Below are positions 33,371 to 41,271 of a DNA stretch of 64,000 bases, piece by piece. Made by a program: the position numbers and the translations under genes. Origin of the DNA: Rathayibacter sp. Leaf185 (GTDB lineage: Bacteria > Actinomycetota > Actinomycetes > Actinomycetales > Microbacteriaceae); the NCBI RefSeq assembly GCF_001423885.1, contig NZ_LMPP01000006.1, forward strand, positions 62,001 to 126,000, read 5' to 3'. Below the pieces are notes generated by a model. The model searched no databases and was not told the origin of the DNA. It worked only from the letters and a program-made list of their open reading frames with translations. Numbering within the stretch: the first letter of the stretch is position 1; the number at the start of each line of letters is the position of its first letter.

Positions 33371-33431
33371 CGCCGACCGGCTCGGCAGCCGTGCTCGGCT
33401 CGATGTCAGGGGTGGCTGCGAGACTGTCGGG

Positions 33432-34388
33432 ATGAGTTCCCTCCCGTTGTCGCGGCAGCCGAACTGGCACTCCGACTTCCGCGGGAACGACCTCGACGAG
33501 GCCCGCGACTTCTACGCGCGCGGCTACAACGGCTCCGGCTTCCGCGCCGAGCGCTCGCGCGTGCCGTTCTCGTACCGCTACGCCTCGACCCCTCCCGGCC
33601 CCGTCAGCCTGCACTCGGCGTCGTTCCTCGGATCGGTGCGCGGCGCGGTCGATCCCGGAGACGTCTATGTCGTGCTCTGGCTCACGCAGGGACGGGCCGC
33701 GGTCGACATCGGCCGCGACGAGAACCGTCTCGCGATCGGGCGGCCGGCGGTCTTCCCGACAGGCCGCCCGTTCGGCTTCGACGCTCACGAGTACCGCGAC
33801 GCCCTGGTGCACATCGAGGCGGCCTACCTCGAGCGCATCGCCGCCGAGCGGCACGGGACCGCGCCCGGTCCCCTCCGATTCGCGCCGACACCCGGCGACA
33901 CCGCGCGCTGGTGGGCGGCCGTCCGCCTCCTCCGCGACACTCTCGCCTCCCCGACCCCGCCGTCCGCCCTGCAGCGCGACGCGGCCCACCGCATCGCCGC
34001 CGAGGCGATGCTCCAGACCTTCGCCCACCGCGTCGCCCCGCTGCCCCCGGCCCTGCCCGCGGTGAGCGGGCGCCGGCTGCGGCGGGCCGTCGAGTTCGTG
34101 CACGCCAACGCCGATCTGCCCCTCGGAGTCGCCGACATCGCCGACGCGGCCGGCCTCACCGTCCGCGGGGTCCAGCTCGCGTTCCAGCGCGCCTTCGAGC
34201 AGTCGCCGCGCCACTACCTGCGCGCCGTCCGGCTCGACCGCGCGCGCGAGGAGCTCGTCGCGGGCGACCCCGGCTCGCTCGTCGTCGGCGACGTCGCCGC
34301 CCGATGGGGCTTCGTCGGCGGCGGCCGCTTCGCCCAGCAGTACGCGCAGCGCTTCGGCGAGCTCCCGAGCGAGACCCTTCGCGCCTGA
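33432..34388 (+). CDS. AraC-family transcriptional regulator
   Basis: A 318-aa protein. Residues 1-190 are an AraC-binding-like effector domain (RSRVPFSYRYAS, PAVFPTGRPFGF). The C-terminal ~100 residues hold the two helix-turn-helices (LPLGVADIADAAGLTVRGVQ and VVGDVAARWGFVGGGRFAQQY). No obvious target is adjacent on the same strand. It lies between the Nudix gene and a membrane protein gene. Confidence 0.85.
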   Translation: MSSLPLSRQPNWHSDFRGNDLDEARDFYARGYNGSGFRAERSRVPFSYRYASTPPGPVSLHSASFLGSVRGAVDPGDVYVVLWLTQGRAAVDIGRDENRLAIGRPAVFPTGRPFGFDAHEYRDALVHIEAAYLERIAAERHGTAPGPLRFAPTPGDTARWWAAVRLLRDTLASPTPPSALQRDAAHRIAAEAMLQTFAHRVAPLPPALPAVSGRRLRRAVEFVHANADLPLGVADIADAAGLTVRGVQLAFQRAFEQSPRHYLRAVRLDRAREELVAGDPGSLVVGDVAARWGFVGGGRFAQQYAQRFGELPSETLRA

Positions 34389-34479
34389 CGCGCAAGGGTG
34401 TCGCCGCGAGGAGCGTGCGGGCGTAGGGTCCGAGGACGGCCCGTGGAACGACCCGCGGGCTCGCGTCGATGGAGCCGCG

Positions 34480-34971
34480 ATGTTCGAACCCGAAGGATCC
34501 GTGCGCCCTGTGGCACGGATCAGCTATGTCACTGCCGCCCTGCTGGTCGGCGCGATCCTGGTCGGCGGCGCCGTGGGCGCCGCGGTGGCCCTCGTCCTGT
34601 ACCTGCCCGCCGCCCTGCGCGCGGGCACCCTCGATCCGTCGGCTCTCGTGAGCTTCGGGATGCTGATGGGCATCGCCTCCGGAGCCGGGATCGGGCTCAC
34701 GGGCGGGGTGGGAGCAGTCGCCGGGATGGTGTCGGCCCGGGCGATCAGCCGCGGGGACCGCGCCTTCGTCGTCGGCACGAGCCTCGGCTCGGCGACCGGC
34801 GTGCTGATCGCCTCCGCGAACCTGCTGGTCAGCCGGGACGCGTCGACCTGGCTCGCCGCGCTGCTGGCGACCGCCACCGCTCTCGTCCTCTGCGCCCTCG
34901 GCGCGCACCGGCTGACCCGCCACGAGCACTCCTGGGAGCGCGCGCACGCATCACGGAGCCGCTCCGCCTGA
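34480..34971 (+). CDS. Hypothetical four-helix membrane protein
   Basis: A 163-aa protein with four hydrophobic segments (AALLVGAILVGGAVGAAVAL, a Gly/Met-rich second, a third around LGSATGVLIASANLLVS, and a fourth LAALLATATALVLCAL) and a short basic tail. No family recognised. TAGGGT about 60 bp before the ATG is a possible -10 box. Ribosome-binding site GGAGCCGCG. Confidence 0.6.
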   Translation: MFEPEGSVRPVARISYVTAALLVGAILVGGAVGAAVALVLYLPAALRAGTLDPSALVSFGMLMGIASGAGIGLTGGVGAVAGMVSARAISRGDRAFVVGTSLGSATGVLIASANLLVSRDASTWLAALLATATALVLCALGAHRLTRHEHSWERAHASRSRSA

Positions 34972-34986
34972 CCTCGGAGCGCCTCC

Positions 34987-35008
34987 GGCTCGCAGAAACC
35001 GGTTCGGC
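34987..35008. repeat. Second copy of the dispersed GGCTCGCAGAAACC repeat
   Basis: GGCTCGCAGAAACCGGTTCGGC is identical to 7765-7786 except for one base. It lies in the convergent gap between the membrane protein gene and the end of purM and is followed by GAGCCCGGGCTC, a palindrome. Confidence 0.7.
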
Positions 35009-35018
35009 GAGCCCGGGC

Positions 35019-36128
35019 TCAGCCGGCGTACGCCCCGACCAGCCGCACCGCGCCTCCGTCGACACCCTTCGCGCCCTGCTCGAACCCGTCGAGCCCGCGC
35101 TCGCCGATCGTGACGCGTCCCGCGATCCAGGAGGGGACTCCCACGCGCTCGAAGCTCGCGATCACCGCGCGGGCCGAGTCGGCCTCCACCACGGCGAACA
35201 TCCCGATCCCGAGGTTCCACGTGCCCTCGGTGCTCTCGAGCGACGCCCCCGACATCGAGGCGAGCGCCCGGAACACGTCGGCGGGGCTCCACGAGCCCCG
35301 GTCGACCTCGACCCAGGAGCCGCGGGGCAGCACGCGCGCGAGGTTGGCCGCGATGCCGCCTCCGGTGACGTGGCTGATCGAGTGCACGCTCGACCCGAGG
35401 ACCTCGTCGTCGAGCACGGCCAGCAGCGGCGCCGTGTAGAGGCGGGTGGGCTCGAGGAGCACCTCGCCCACGACACCGCCCAGCTCGTCGGAGCGGTCGG
35501 TGAAGCCGACGCCGCGGTCGGCCAGGATGCGGCGCACCAGCGAGAAGCCGTTCGAGTGCAGTCCGGAGGAGGCCATCGCGATCACGAGGTCGCCGTCGCG
35601 CACGCGGTCGGCGCCCCGCACGGCGTCCGCCTCGACCGCGCCGACGGCGGCGCCCGCCACGTCGTAGTCGTCGGGCCCGAGCAGGCCGGGGTGCTCCGCG
35701 GTCTCGCCGCCGACGAGGGCGGTCCCCGTCGCGGAGCAGGCGCGCGCGATCCCGGCGACGATGTCGGCGATGCGCGTGGGCACAACCTTGCCGCAGGCGA
35801 TGTAGTCGGTCATGAAGAGGGGGCGGGCGCCGACCACGACGATGTCGTCGACGACCATGCCGACGAGGTCCTGGCCGATCGTGTCGTGCTTGTCGATCGC
35901 CTGCGCGATCGCGACCTTCGTGCCGACGCCGTCGGTGGAGGTCGCGAGCAGCGGAGCCCGGAAGTCCTTGAGGAACGACACGTCGTAGAGCCCGGCGAAC
36001 CCGCCGACTCCCCCGAGGACGTTGCGGTCGTGGGTCGCCGACACCGCCGCCTTCATCAACTCGACCGCGAGGTCGCCCGCCGCCGTATCGACTCCGGCGC
36101 GGGCGTAGCTGCTCGTCTCATTCGTCAC
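35019..36128 (-). CDS. purM: Phosphoribosylformylglycinamidine cyclo-ligase (AIR synthetase)
   Basis: A 369-aa protein that makes aminoimidazole ribonucleotide from FGAM with ATP, step 5 of purine synthesis. Family motifs are YARAGVDTAAGD, LLATSTDGVGTKVAIA, MVVDDIVVVGARPLFMTDY, LVGGETAEHPGL, SSGLHSNGFSLVRR and HVTGGGIAANLARVLP. Length is normal. The GTG at 36128 is preceded at 6 bp by TAGGGT (36140-36135, minus strand), a leaderless promoter. It is divergent from a GNAT gene and 700 bp from purF. Confidence 0.95.
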   Translation of the reverse strand: MTNETSSYARAGVDTAAGDLAVELMKAAVSATHDRNVLGGVGGFAGLYDVSFLKDFRAPLLATSTDGVGTKVAIAQAIDKHDTIGQDLVGMVVDDIVVVGARPLFMTDYIACGKVVPTRIADIVAGIARACSATGTALVGGETAEHPGLLGPDDYDVAGAAVGAVEADAVRGADRVRDGDLVIAMASSGLHSNGFSLVRRILADRGVGFTDRSDELGGVVGEVLLEPTRLYTAPLLAVLDDEVLGSSVHSISHVTGGGIAANLARVLPRGSWVEVDRGSWSPADVFRALASMSGASLESTEGTWNLGIGMFAVVEADSARAVIASFERVGVPSWIAGRVTIGERGLDGFEQGAKGVDGGAVRLVGAYAG

Positions 36129-36174
36129 GCGACGACCCTACCCAAGGGCGCTACCGCCCGCCGGGGATCGACGT

Positions 36175-36678
36175 GTGCCACCGCCCGACGCGAGGATCGT
36201 CGTCGTGCCTCTCCTCGCCGCCGCTCCCGACGATCTCGCCGCCCTCCGCGCGTTCCTCGCCGAGGCCGACCTCACCCTCGCCGGTCTGGACGATCCCGCG
36301 GTCCGTCTCTGGATCGACCGCGAGGACGGCGGAACGATCATCGGGAGCACCGGCTTCGAGCTGAGCGCCGACGGCGCGCACGCGCTGGTCCGCAGCGTCG
36401 CGGTCGCCGCCTCCCGTCGTGTGGCCGGTGCCGGCTCCCGCCTGGCGAGGCATGCGCTGACCGAGGCGATCGCCGCCGGAGCGACGCGGGCCTGGCTCTT
36501 CTCGCGCCGCTCGGGCCCCTTCTGGCAGACGCTCGGCTTCGGGCCGGCCGATCGGGGCGAACTGGCTCGAGTTCTGCCCGACACCCATCAGGTGCGGCTC
36601 TTCACCGAGACGGGGCAGCTCGAGCGCGAGGTCGCGTGGTCGCGGGAGCTCCTGGAATCGGGACGTGCTCGTCGATGA
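36175..36678 (+). CDS. GNAT-family N-acetyltransferase
   Basis: A 167-aa protein with a GNAT fold: strand VRSVAVAASRRVAGAGSRLARHAL gives motif A (in part RRVAGAGSRL, acetyl-CoA pyrophosphate loop), then AWLFSRRSGPFWQTLGFGPADR. GTIIGSTGFEL and the overall layout resemble ArsN-like acetyltransferases. The GTG start at 36175 is tentative; there is no strong ribosome-binding site. Substrate unknown. Confidence 0.75.
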   Translation: MPPPDARIVVVPLLAAAPDDLAALRAFLAEADLTLAGLDDPAVRLWIDREDGGTIIGSTGFELSADGAHALVRSVAVAASRRVAGAGSRLARHALTEAIAAGATRAWLFSRRSGPFWQTLGFGPADRGELARVLPDTHQVRLFTETGQLEREVAWSRELLESGRARR

Positions 36679-36835
36679 CCAACCGAGCCCGCCGTCCCAC
36701 CGATCGGCCTGACGGTTGCACGAAGCAGCCCCTCGCGCCGACGGATCCGCCGACGGCGAACCATTAGGGCGAGCGTCCACCGCGTGTCAGGATGGACCGT
36801 CATCCCCCCTCCATCCCCTTGGGAGCCCATCCGGC

Positions 36836-38311
36836 ATGTGCGGAATCGTTGGAATCGTCTCCTCGGGACCCGTCAACCAGTCCATCTACGACAGCCTCTC
36901 GCTCCTGCAGCACCGCGGCCAGGACTCGACCGGCATCGCGACGGCCGACGGCAGCACGCTGCACATCAAGAAGGCGGCGGGGCAGGTCAGGGAGGCGTTC
37001 CGCACCCGCGACATGCGCTCGCTGATCGGCACGATGGGGCTCGGCCACGTCCGCTACGCGACCAAGGGCAACGCGGAGCGCGAGGAGGAGGCGCAGCCGT
37101 TCTACGTGAATGCTCCGTACGGCATCATCCTCATCCACAACGGCAACCTGACGAACACGCGCGAGCTCACCGAAGAGCTCTTCCGCGTCGACCGGCGCCA
37201 CCTCAACACCACGTCCGACACCGAGCTGCTGGTCAACGTGCTCGCGAACGAGCTGCAGGCGTCGATCTCGGGCCGCGACCTCGACGCCGATGAGGTCTTC
37301 GACGCCGTCGCCCGCGTGCACGAGCGCGTCGAGGGCTCGTACGCCACGATCGCGCTGATCGCCGGCCACGGCCTCCTCGCCTTCCGCGATCCGTTCGGCA
37401 TCCGCCCGCTGATCGTCGGCCGCCGCGCTGGTGCCCTCGGGGCAGGTGGCGTCAACGGACCGGACGACTGGGTGGTCGCCTCCGAATCGCTGGTGCTCGA
37501 GGCCCAGGGCTTCGAGATCGTGCGCGACGTCGCCCCCGGCGAGGCGATCTTCATCACGCCCGACGGCCGGATGACCAGCCGTCAGTGCGCGAAGAACCCG
37601 CGCCTGATCCCCTGCTCGTTCGAGTACGTCTACCTCGCCCGCCCCGACTCCGTGCTGTCCGGGATCTCGGTCTACGAGGCGCGCCTCCGCCTCGGCGACC
37701 GCCTCGCCGACACCATCGCGGCCTACACGCCGGGCGGCGCCATCGACGTGGTCATGCCGATCCCCGACTCCTCGCGCCCCGCCGCGATGCAGGTCGCGCA
37801 GAAGCTCGGCATCCCCTACCGCGAGGGCTTCTACAAGAACCGATACGTCGGGCGGACGTTCATCATGCCCGGCCAGGCGGTGCGCAAGAAGTCGGTGCGG
37901 CAGAAGCTCAACGCGATGTCGAGCGAGTTCAAGGGCAAGAACGTGCTGATCGTCGACGACTCGATCGTGCGCGGCACGACGTCGAAGGAGATCGTCGACA
38001 TGGCCCGCACGGCCGGAGCGAACACGGTCACCTTCGCCTCGGCCGCCCCTCCCGTGCGCTACCCGCACGTCTACGGCATCAACATGCCGTCGCGGCAGGA
38101 GCTCGTCGCCCACAACCGGCGCATCCCCGAGATCTCGGAGGCCATCGGCGCCGACTACCTGATCTACCAGGAGGTCGCCGACATGACGGCGGCGATCATC
38201 GAGGGATCGGACGTCACCGATCTCGAGACGAGCTGCTTCACCGGCGACTACGTCACCGGGACCGTGACTCCGGAGTACCTGGACTGGGTCGAGCGCACGC
38301 AGCTCAGCTGA
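36836..38311 (+). CDS. purF: Amidophosphoribosyltransferase
   Basis: A 491-aa enzyme for the first committed step of purine synthesis, PRPP plus glutamine to phosphoribosylamine. The mature N-terminus is Cys2 in MCGIVGIV, the glutaminase nucleophile, so the start at ATG 36836 is secure. HRGQDSTGIA and LGHVRYATKG belong to the Ntn-hydrolase domain. The PRPP loop VLIVDDSIVRGTTSKE lies near residue 370. No iron-sulfur cysteine set is obvious beyond the common spacing. The 157-bp leader has no recognisable riboswitch. Confidence 0.95.
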   Translation: MCGIVGIVSSGPVNQSIYDSLSLLQHRGQDSTGIATADGSTLHIKKAAGQVREAFRTRDMRSLIGTMGLGHVRYATKGNAEREEEAQPFYVNAPYGIILIHNGNLTNTRELTEELFRVDRRHLNTTSDTELLVNVLANELQASISGRDLDADEVFDAVARVHERVEGSYATIALIAGHGLLAFRDPFGIRPLIVGRRAGALGAGGVNGPDDWVVASESLVLEAQGFEIVRDVAPGEAIFITPDGRMTSRQCAKNPRLIPCSFEYVYLARPDSVLSGISVYEARLRLGDRLADTIAAYTPGGAIDVVMPIPDSSRPAAMQVAQKLGIPYREGFYKNRYVGRTFIMPGQAVRKKSVRQKLNAMSSEFKGKNVLIVDDSIVRGTTSKEIVDMARTAGANTVTFASAAPPVRYPHVYGINMPSRQELVAHNRRIPEISEAIGADYLIYQEVADMTAAIIEGSDVTDLETSCFTGDYVTGTVTPEYLDWVERTQLS

Positions 38312-38313
38312 TC

Positions 38314-38374
38314 GGGTGCTCGGTTCGGCCCCGCACACTGCTCGGCGGCGCGCAAGCGGGTGATCCGAGCACCC
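38314..38374 (+). terminator. Long-loop hairpin after purF
   Basis: GGGTGCTCGG (38314-38323) pairs with CCGAGCACCC (38365-38374) across a 41-nt loop that can fold further. It begins 3 bp after the purF stop. Confidence 0.45.
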
Positions 38375-38433
38375 CCGGCATCGCATGATCGTCAGCGTGC
38401 CCGATCCTGGGCGCCCCGAGACGAGGAGTCCCC

Positions 38434-38553
38434 GTGATTTACCGCCTGCTGCCGTTCCTGCTCACGTTCATCGCCGGCCGCGTGAAGAAGTCGCAGAAGG
38501 CCAAGCGCGCGGCGCAGACCCAGGCCCGCCGCACGGCGCGCAAGGGTCGCTGA
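38434..38553 (+). CDS. Small basic membrane-anchored protein (39 aa)
   Basis: GTG 38434 with GAGGAG 6 bp upstream opens a 39-aa frame: a hydrophobic head IYRLLPFLLTFIAG and a very basic tail (RVKKSQKAKRAAQ, RRTARKGR). The head-plus-Lys/Arg-tail form suggests a small membrane protein that touches nucleic acid or acidic lipid. The good ribosome-binding site supports translation. No family recognised. Confidence 0.55.
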   Translation: MIYRLLPFLLTFIAGRVKKSQKAKRAAQTQARRTARKGR

Positions 38554-38653
38554 CCTCGCTGCGGCCCCCGGGAGGGTGCGGCCGCGCGGTCCCACTCTGC
38601 GCAGCCTCGTCCCGATGGTCATCGACGTCCTGGGCCGCTGAGAGGCTGGAGCC

Positions 38654-39319
38654 ATGACCACTGGACAGCCCATCACGATCGGCATCCTCGGCGCGGGCAA
38701 GGTCGGCACCGTCCTGGCCCGCCTCGCCCTCGCCGCGGGGTACCGCGTTCTGATCAGCAGCTCGCGCGATCCCTCCGCCATCGCCCTGACCGTCGACGTG
38801 CTCGCGCCCGGAGCGGAGGCCGTGACGGCCGCCACCGCGGCGGCGGAGGCGGACATCGCGATCCTCGCGCTCCCGCTCGGCAAGTACCGCTCGATCCCGG
38901 TCGACCCGCTCGCCGGGAAGCTCGTCATCGACACGATGAACTACTGGTGGGAGATCGACGGAGTGCGCACCGATCTGACCGACCCGGACGTCACGACGAG
39001 CGAGATGGTCAGCCGGTTCCTCCCGGGCTCACGAGTCGTCAAGGCGTTCAACCACATGGGCTACCACGACCTCGACGAGGAGCCGCGCCCCGTCGGCGCA
39101 CCCGGGCGCAAGGGCATCGCGATCGTCGGCGACCGTCCCGTCGACCGCCGGGAGGCCGCCGTCCTGGTCGACGCGCTGGGCTTCGACCCGGTGGATCTTG
39201 GGGCGCTGCGCGAGGGACGGATCCTGCAGCCGGGTGGCGCGCTGTTCGGCGCCGACATCAGCGCGGAGGAGATCCTGGCGGTCCACGGCCGAGCCTCCGC
39301 CGAGCCTCCGGTCTCCTGA
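38654..39319 (+). CDS. NADPH-dependent F420 reductase-like dehydrogenase
   Basis: A 221-aa protein with an N-terminal Rossmann motif IGILGAGKVGTVLARLAL and SSSRDPSA, the form seen in F420H2:NADP oxidoreductases and related NADP-binding enzymes. DIAILALPLGKYRSI and DTMNYWWEIDG follow, and VVKAFNHMGYHDL is close to the conserved AFN of the family. Whether it uses F420 cannot be read here, since the F420-side residues vary. A truncated relative lies 130 bp downstream. Confidence 0.75.
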   Translation: MTTGQPITIGILGAGKVGTVLARLALAAGYRVLISSSRDPSAIALTVDVLAPGAEAVTAATAAAEADIAILALPLGKYRSIPVDPLAGKLVIDTMNYWWEIDGVRTDLTDPDVTTSEMVSRFLPGSRVVKAFNHMGYHDLDEEPRPVGAPGRKGIAIVGDRPVDRREAAVLVDALGFDPVDLGALREGRILQPGGALFGADISAEEILAVHGRASAEPPVS

Positions 39320-39448
39320 CGTCAGCGGAGACATCCCCGTCCCTCCGGGGTACGTCACCTGACGGAAGGCGCCGCGGCTCAGCGGGCGGAACATGGTCAG
39401 GAGGCGCACGGGTGCGTGCGCCACTCGAGAGTGGAACAGGAGTCCTCG

Positions 39449-39547
39449 ATGACGACGATCGCGGTGATCGGCACCGGCCGGGTAGGGGCGGGTTTCGCTG
39501 AGGCCGCCGTCGCGGTGGGGCACAGCGTCGTACTCGCCAACTCGCGA
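39449..39547 (+). pseudogene. Truncated F420-dependent reductase-like gene (N-terminal 33 codons)
   Basis: ATG 39449 opens MTTIAVIGTGRVGAGFAEAA, a fresh Rossmann nucleotide-binding start of the same family as the gene at 38654, and continues to LANSR. Homology then ends abruptly exactly where the minus-strand gene (stop at 39549) begins; the rest of the frame is its antisense. This is a deletion or insertion remnant. A short CCACTC-GA-GAGTGG inverted repeat lies 15 bp upstream, so the old promoter region may survive. Confidence 0.65.
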
Positions 39548-39548
39548 T

Positions 39549-39917
39549 CTAGCGGGCGGAGTCGTCCGGGGCGTCCTCGGGTGACTCCGCGCTCTCCTCC
39601 GCCGTCTCGCGGGCGACCGTGCGCTCGGCGGTGACGCGGACCACCCTGCGTCCCACGAACCGGTCGAGGATCACCACGATGAGCCCCGCGAGGGCCCCGA
39701 AGAGCGTGATGAACAGCAGCAGGCTGAATCCGAAGATCTGACCCTTCGAGAAGCCCTCGGTCTCGGGGAGCGCGAAGGTCAGGACGAAGGCGACGATGGC
39801 ACCGATGCCGGCGCCGAGCGCCAGGATCCGCCAGACCCGCGGCGAGCGCCGCATCTCGACCTCTTCGCGCGTGATCTCGACATCGGAGCGCGGCGAGGAG
39901 TCGAGCGGGTCGGTCAT
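39549..39917 (-). CDS. Hypothetical two-helix membrane protein
   Basis: A 122-aa protein from ATG 39917. A charged N-terminal ~30 residues (DSSPRSDVEITREEVEMRR) precede two hydrophobic helices (ILALGAGIGAIVAFVLTFAL and FGFSLLLFITLFGALAGLIV) with a short loop, then an acidic, Glu/Ala-rich tail. No signal peptide. Proteins of this form are common hypothetical membrane proteins in Microbacteriaceae. Its 3' end abuts the truncated reductase. Confidence 0.65.
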   Translation of the reverse strand: MTDPLDSSPRSDVEITREEVEMRRSPRVWRILALGAGIGAIVAFVLTFALPETEGFSKGQIFGFSLLLFITLFGALAGLIVVILDRFVGRRVVRVTAERTVARETAEESAESPEDAPDDSAR

Positions 39918-39979
39918 GCCTCCATTGTCTCCCGCGCGACCGCACGTGAGCGACGACTTGCGCCCGCGCCGGCGGCGCC

Positions 39980-40882
39980 TCACATCGTGTGCACGATACG
40001 GCCGGCCTGCGCCCGCAGCTCGCGCACGACCGTGCGCACCGACAGCCGCTCCGCGCGGTCCGGGCGCATCAGCGCGACGATGTGGCGCACCGAGTTCACT
40101 CCGCGGAGCGGCTTCACGACGATCCCGGCGGTGCCCGCCGTGTAGCGCGGGACCACCGCGATGCCCAGGCCGGCCGCCACGAACGCCTCCGTGACCCTCG
40201 TCGAGGCGAAGCGCTGCTCGACGCGGACGGGCCCACCGGAGGCGGTCTCGATCTCCTGCATGATCCGCTCGAACGGGAAGCCGTCGGGCACCCCGATCCA
40301 GGTCTCGCCGACGAGGTCGGCGGCCGTCACCGTCGCGCGGTCGGCGAGACGGTGGTCGAGCGGCAGGGCGATGTCGAGCGGCTCGACCATCAGCTCCGCC
40401 ATCGCGAGGCCGCGGCCGGCCCAGGCGCTGCGTCCGTTCGGCGAGTGGCCGAGCACGATGTCGAAGTCCGCGGTGAGATCGGCGAACTCGTCCGTTCCCG
40501 GATCCGCGTCCTCGCACTGCACGACGAGCCCCTCGACGCTCCGCAGGGCGACCAGTGCCCTGGGGAGGAGCATCTGCCCGGCCGTCGGGAACGTCGCGAT
40601 GGTCACCTCGCCGATCGGGTTGTTCTTGAAGGTCTGCCAGACGGCGTCGGCGCGCTCGAGCGCGATCGCGATCTCGGTGGCGCTCCGGGCGAGCTCACGG
40701 CCGGCCGCGGTCAGCACGACTCCGCGTCCCGAGCGTTCGATCAGCGGCACTCCCGCCTCGCGCTCGAGCACTTTCAGCTGCTGCGAGACAGCGGAGGGGG
40801 TGCGGTGCGTCGCCTCAGCCACCTCGGTGATCGAGCGCCGCATCGAGAGCTCTCTGAGCAGTTCCAGCCGCCGCACGTCCAT
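39980..40882 (-). CDS. LysR-family transcriptional regulator
   Basis: A 300-aa protein. Residues 1-60 are the winged helix (LELLRELSMRRSITEVAEAT and HRTPSAVSQQLKVLE). Residues 90-290 form the two-lobed effector domain (VTIATFPTAGQMLLPRAL, VTEAFVAAGLGIAVVPRY). It is divergent from the 36-aa membrane protein gene at 41012, its most likely adjacent target, with about 130 bp between the starts. Confidence 0.85.
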   Translation of the reverse strand: MDVRRLELLRELSMRRSITEVAEATHRTPSAVSQQLKVLEREAGVPLIERSGRGVVLTAAGRELARSATEIAIALERADAVWQTFKNNPIGEVTIATFPTAGQMLLPRALVALRSVEGLVVQCEDADPGTDEFADLTADFDIVLGHSPNGRSAWAGRGLAMAELMVEPLDIALPLDHRLADRATVTAADLVGETWIGVPDGFPFERIMQEIETASGGPVRVEQRFASTRVTEAFVAAGLGIAVVPRYTAGTAGIVVKPLRGVNSVRHIVALMRPDRAERLSVRTVVRELRAQAGRIVHTM

Positions 40883-41011
40883 GAAGCAACGCTACATGTC
40901 GGGCCAAGAACCGTGTGATGGTCCTAAGGAACAGACGGGGCCACAGTGGACGTTGTACCGAATAACCGGGCGGATGGATCAGACTCCGCCACAACGAAAG
41001 GCAGAACACTC

Positions 41012-41122
41012 ATGAGCATCGCAATCCTCGTCGTCCTCAGCGCCCTCGCTGCGTGGGGCACGGTGTCGACGGTGCTCGTCGCCAGCCGCGACGGCTACCG
41101 TCAGGTCCCCGCCCAGCACTGA
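41012..41122 (+). CDS. Small membrane protein (36 aa) divergent from the LysR gene
   Basis: ATG 41012 with GAAAGGCAG about 8 bp upstream opens MSIAILVVLSALAAWGTVST then VLVASRDGYRQVPAQH. One N-terminal transmembrane helix is predicted, with a short polar tail. A matching hairpin follows 34 bp after the stop, so the unit looks like a complete tiny gene with its own terminator. No known family. Confidence 0.6.
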   Translation: MSIAILVVLSALAAWGTVSTVLVASRDGYRQVPAQH

Positions 41123-41156
41123 GCTCCGCGCTCAGCGACAGCACCTCATCGCGTTC

Positions 41157-41187
41157 GAACGCCGTCTCCCAGGTGGGAGGCGGCGTT
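41157..41187 (+). terminator. Hairpin after the 36-aa protein gene
   Basis: GAACGCCG-CTCCC pairs with GGGAG-CGGCGTTC across a 4-nt loop (41157-41187, one bulge on each arm). Confidence 0.55.
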
Positions 41188-41226
41188 CCTGCGTTCCCGG
41201 GGTGCTTCCGCGTTCCCGGGGGCATG

Positions 41227-41262
41227 CAGAAGGCCCCGCGACCGGAGCCGCGGGGCCTTCTG
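41227..41262 (-). terminator. Terminator hairpin of the 5'-nucleotidase gene
   Basis: CAGAAGGCCCCGCG (41227-41240) pairs perfectly with 41249-41262 across an 8-nt loop, nine bases after the minus-strand stop at 41272. Confidence 0.75.
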
Positions 41263-41271
41263 CTGCGTGGA

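Noticed and set aside
36679-36835. Purine riboswitch before purF
   Set aside because: I could not find the conserved purine-aptamer loops; the leader has no strong three-way junction.
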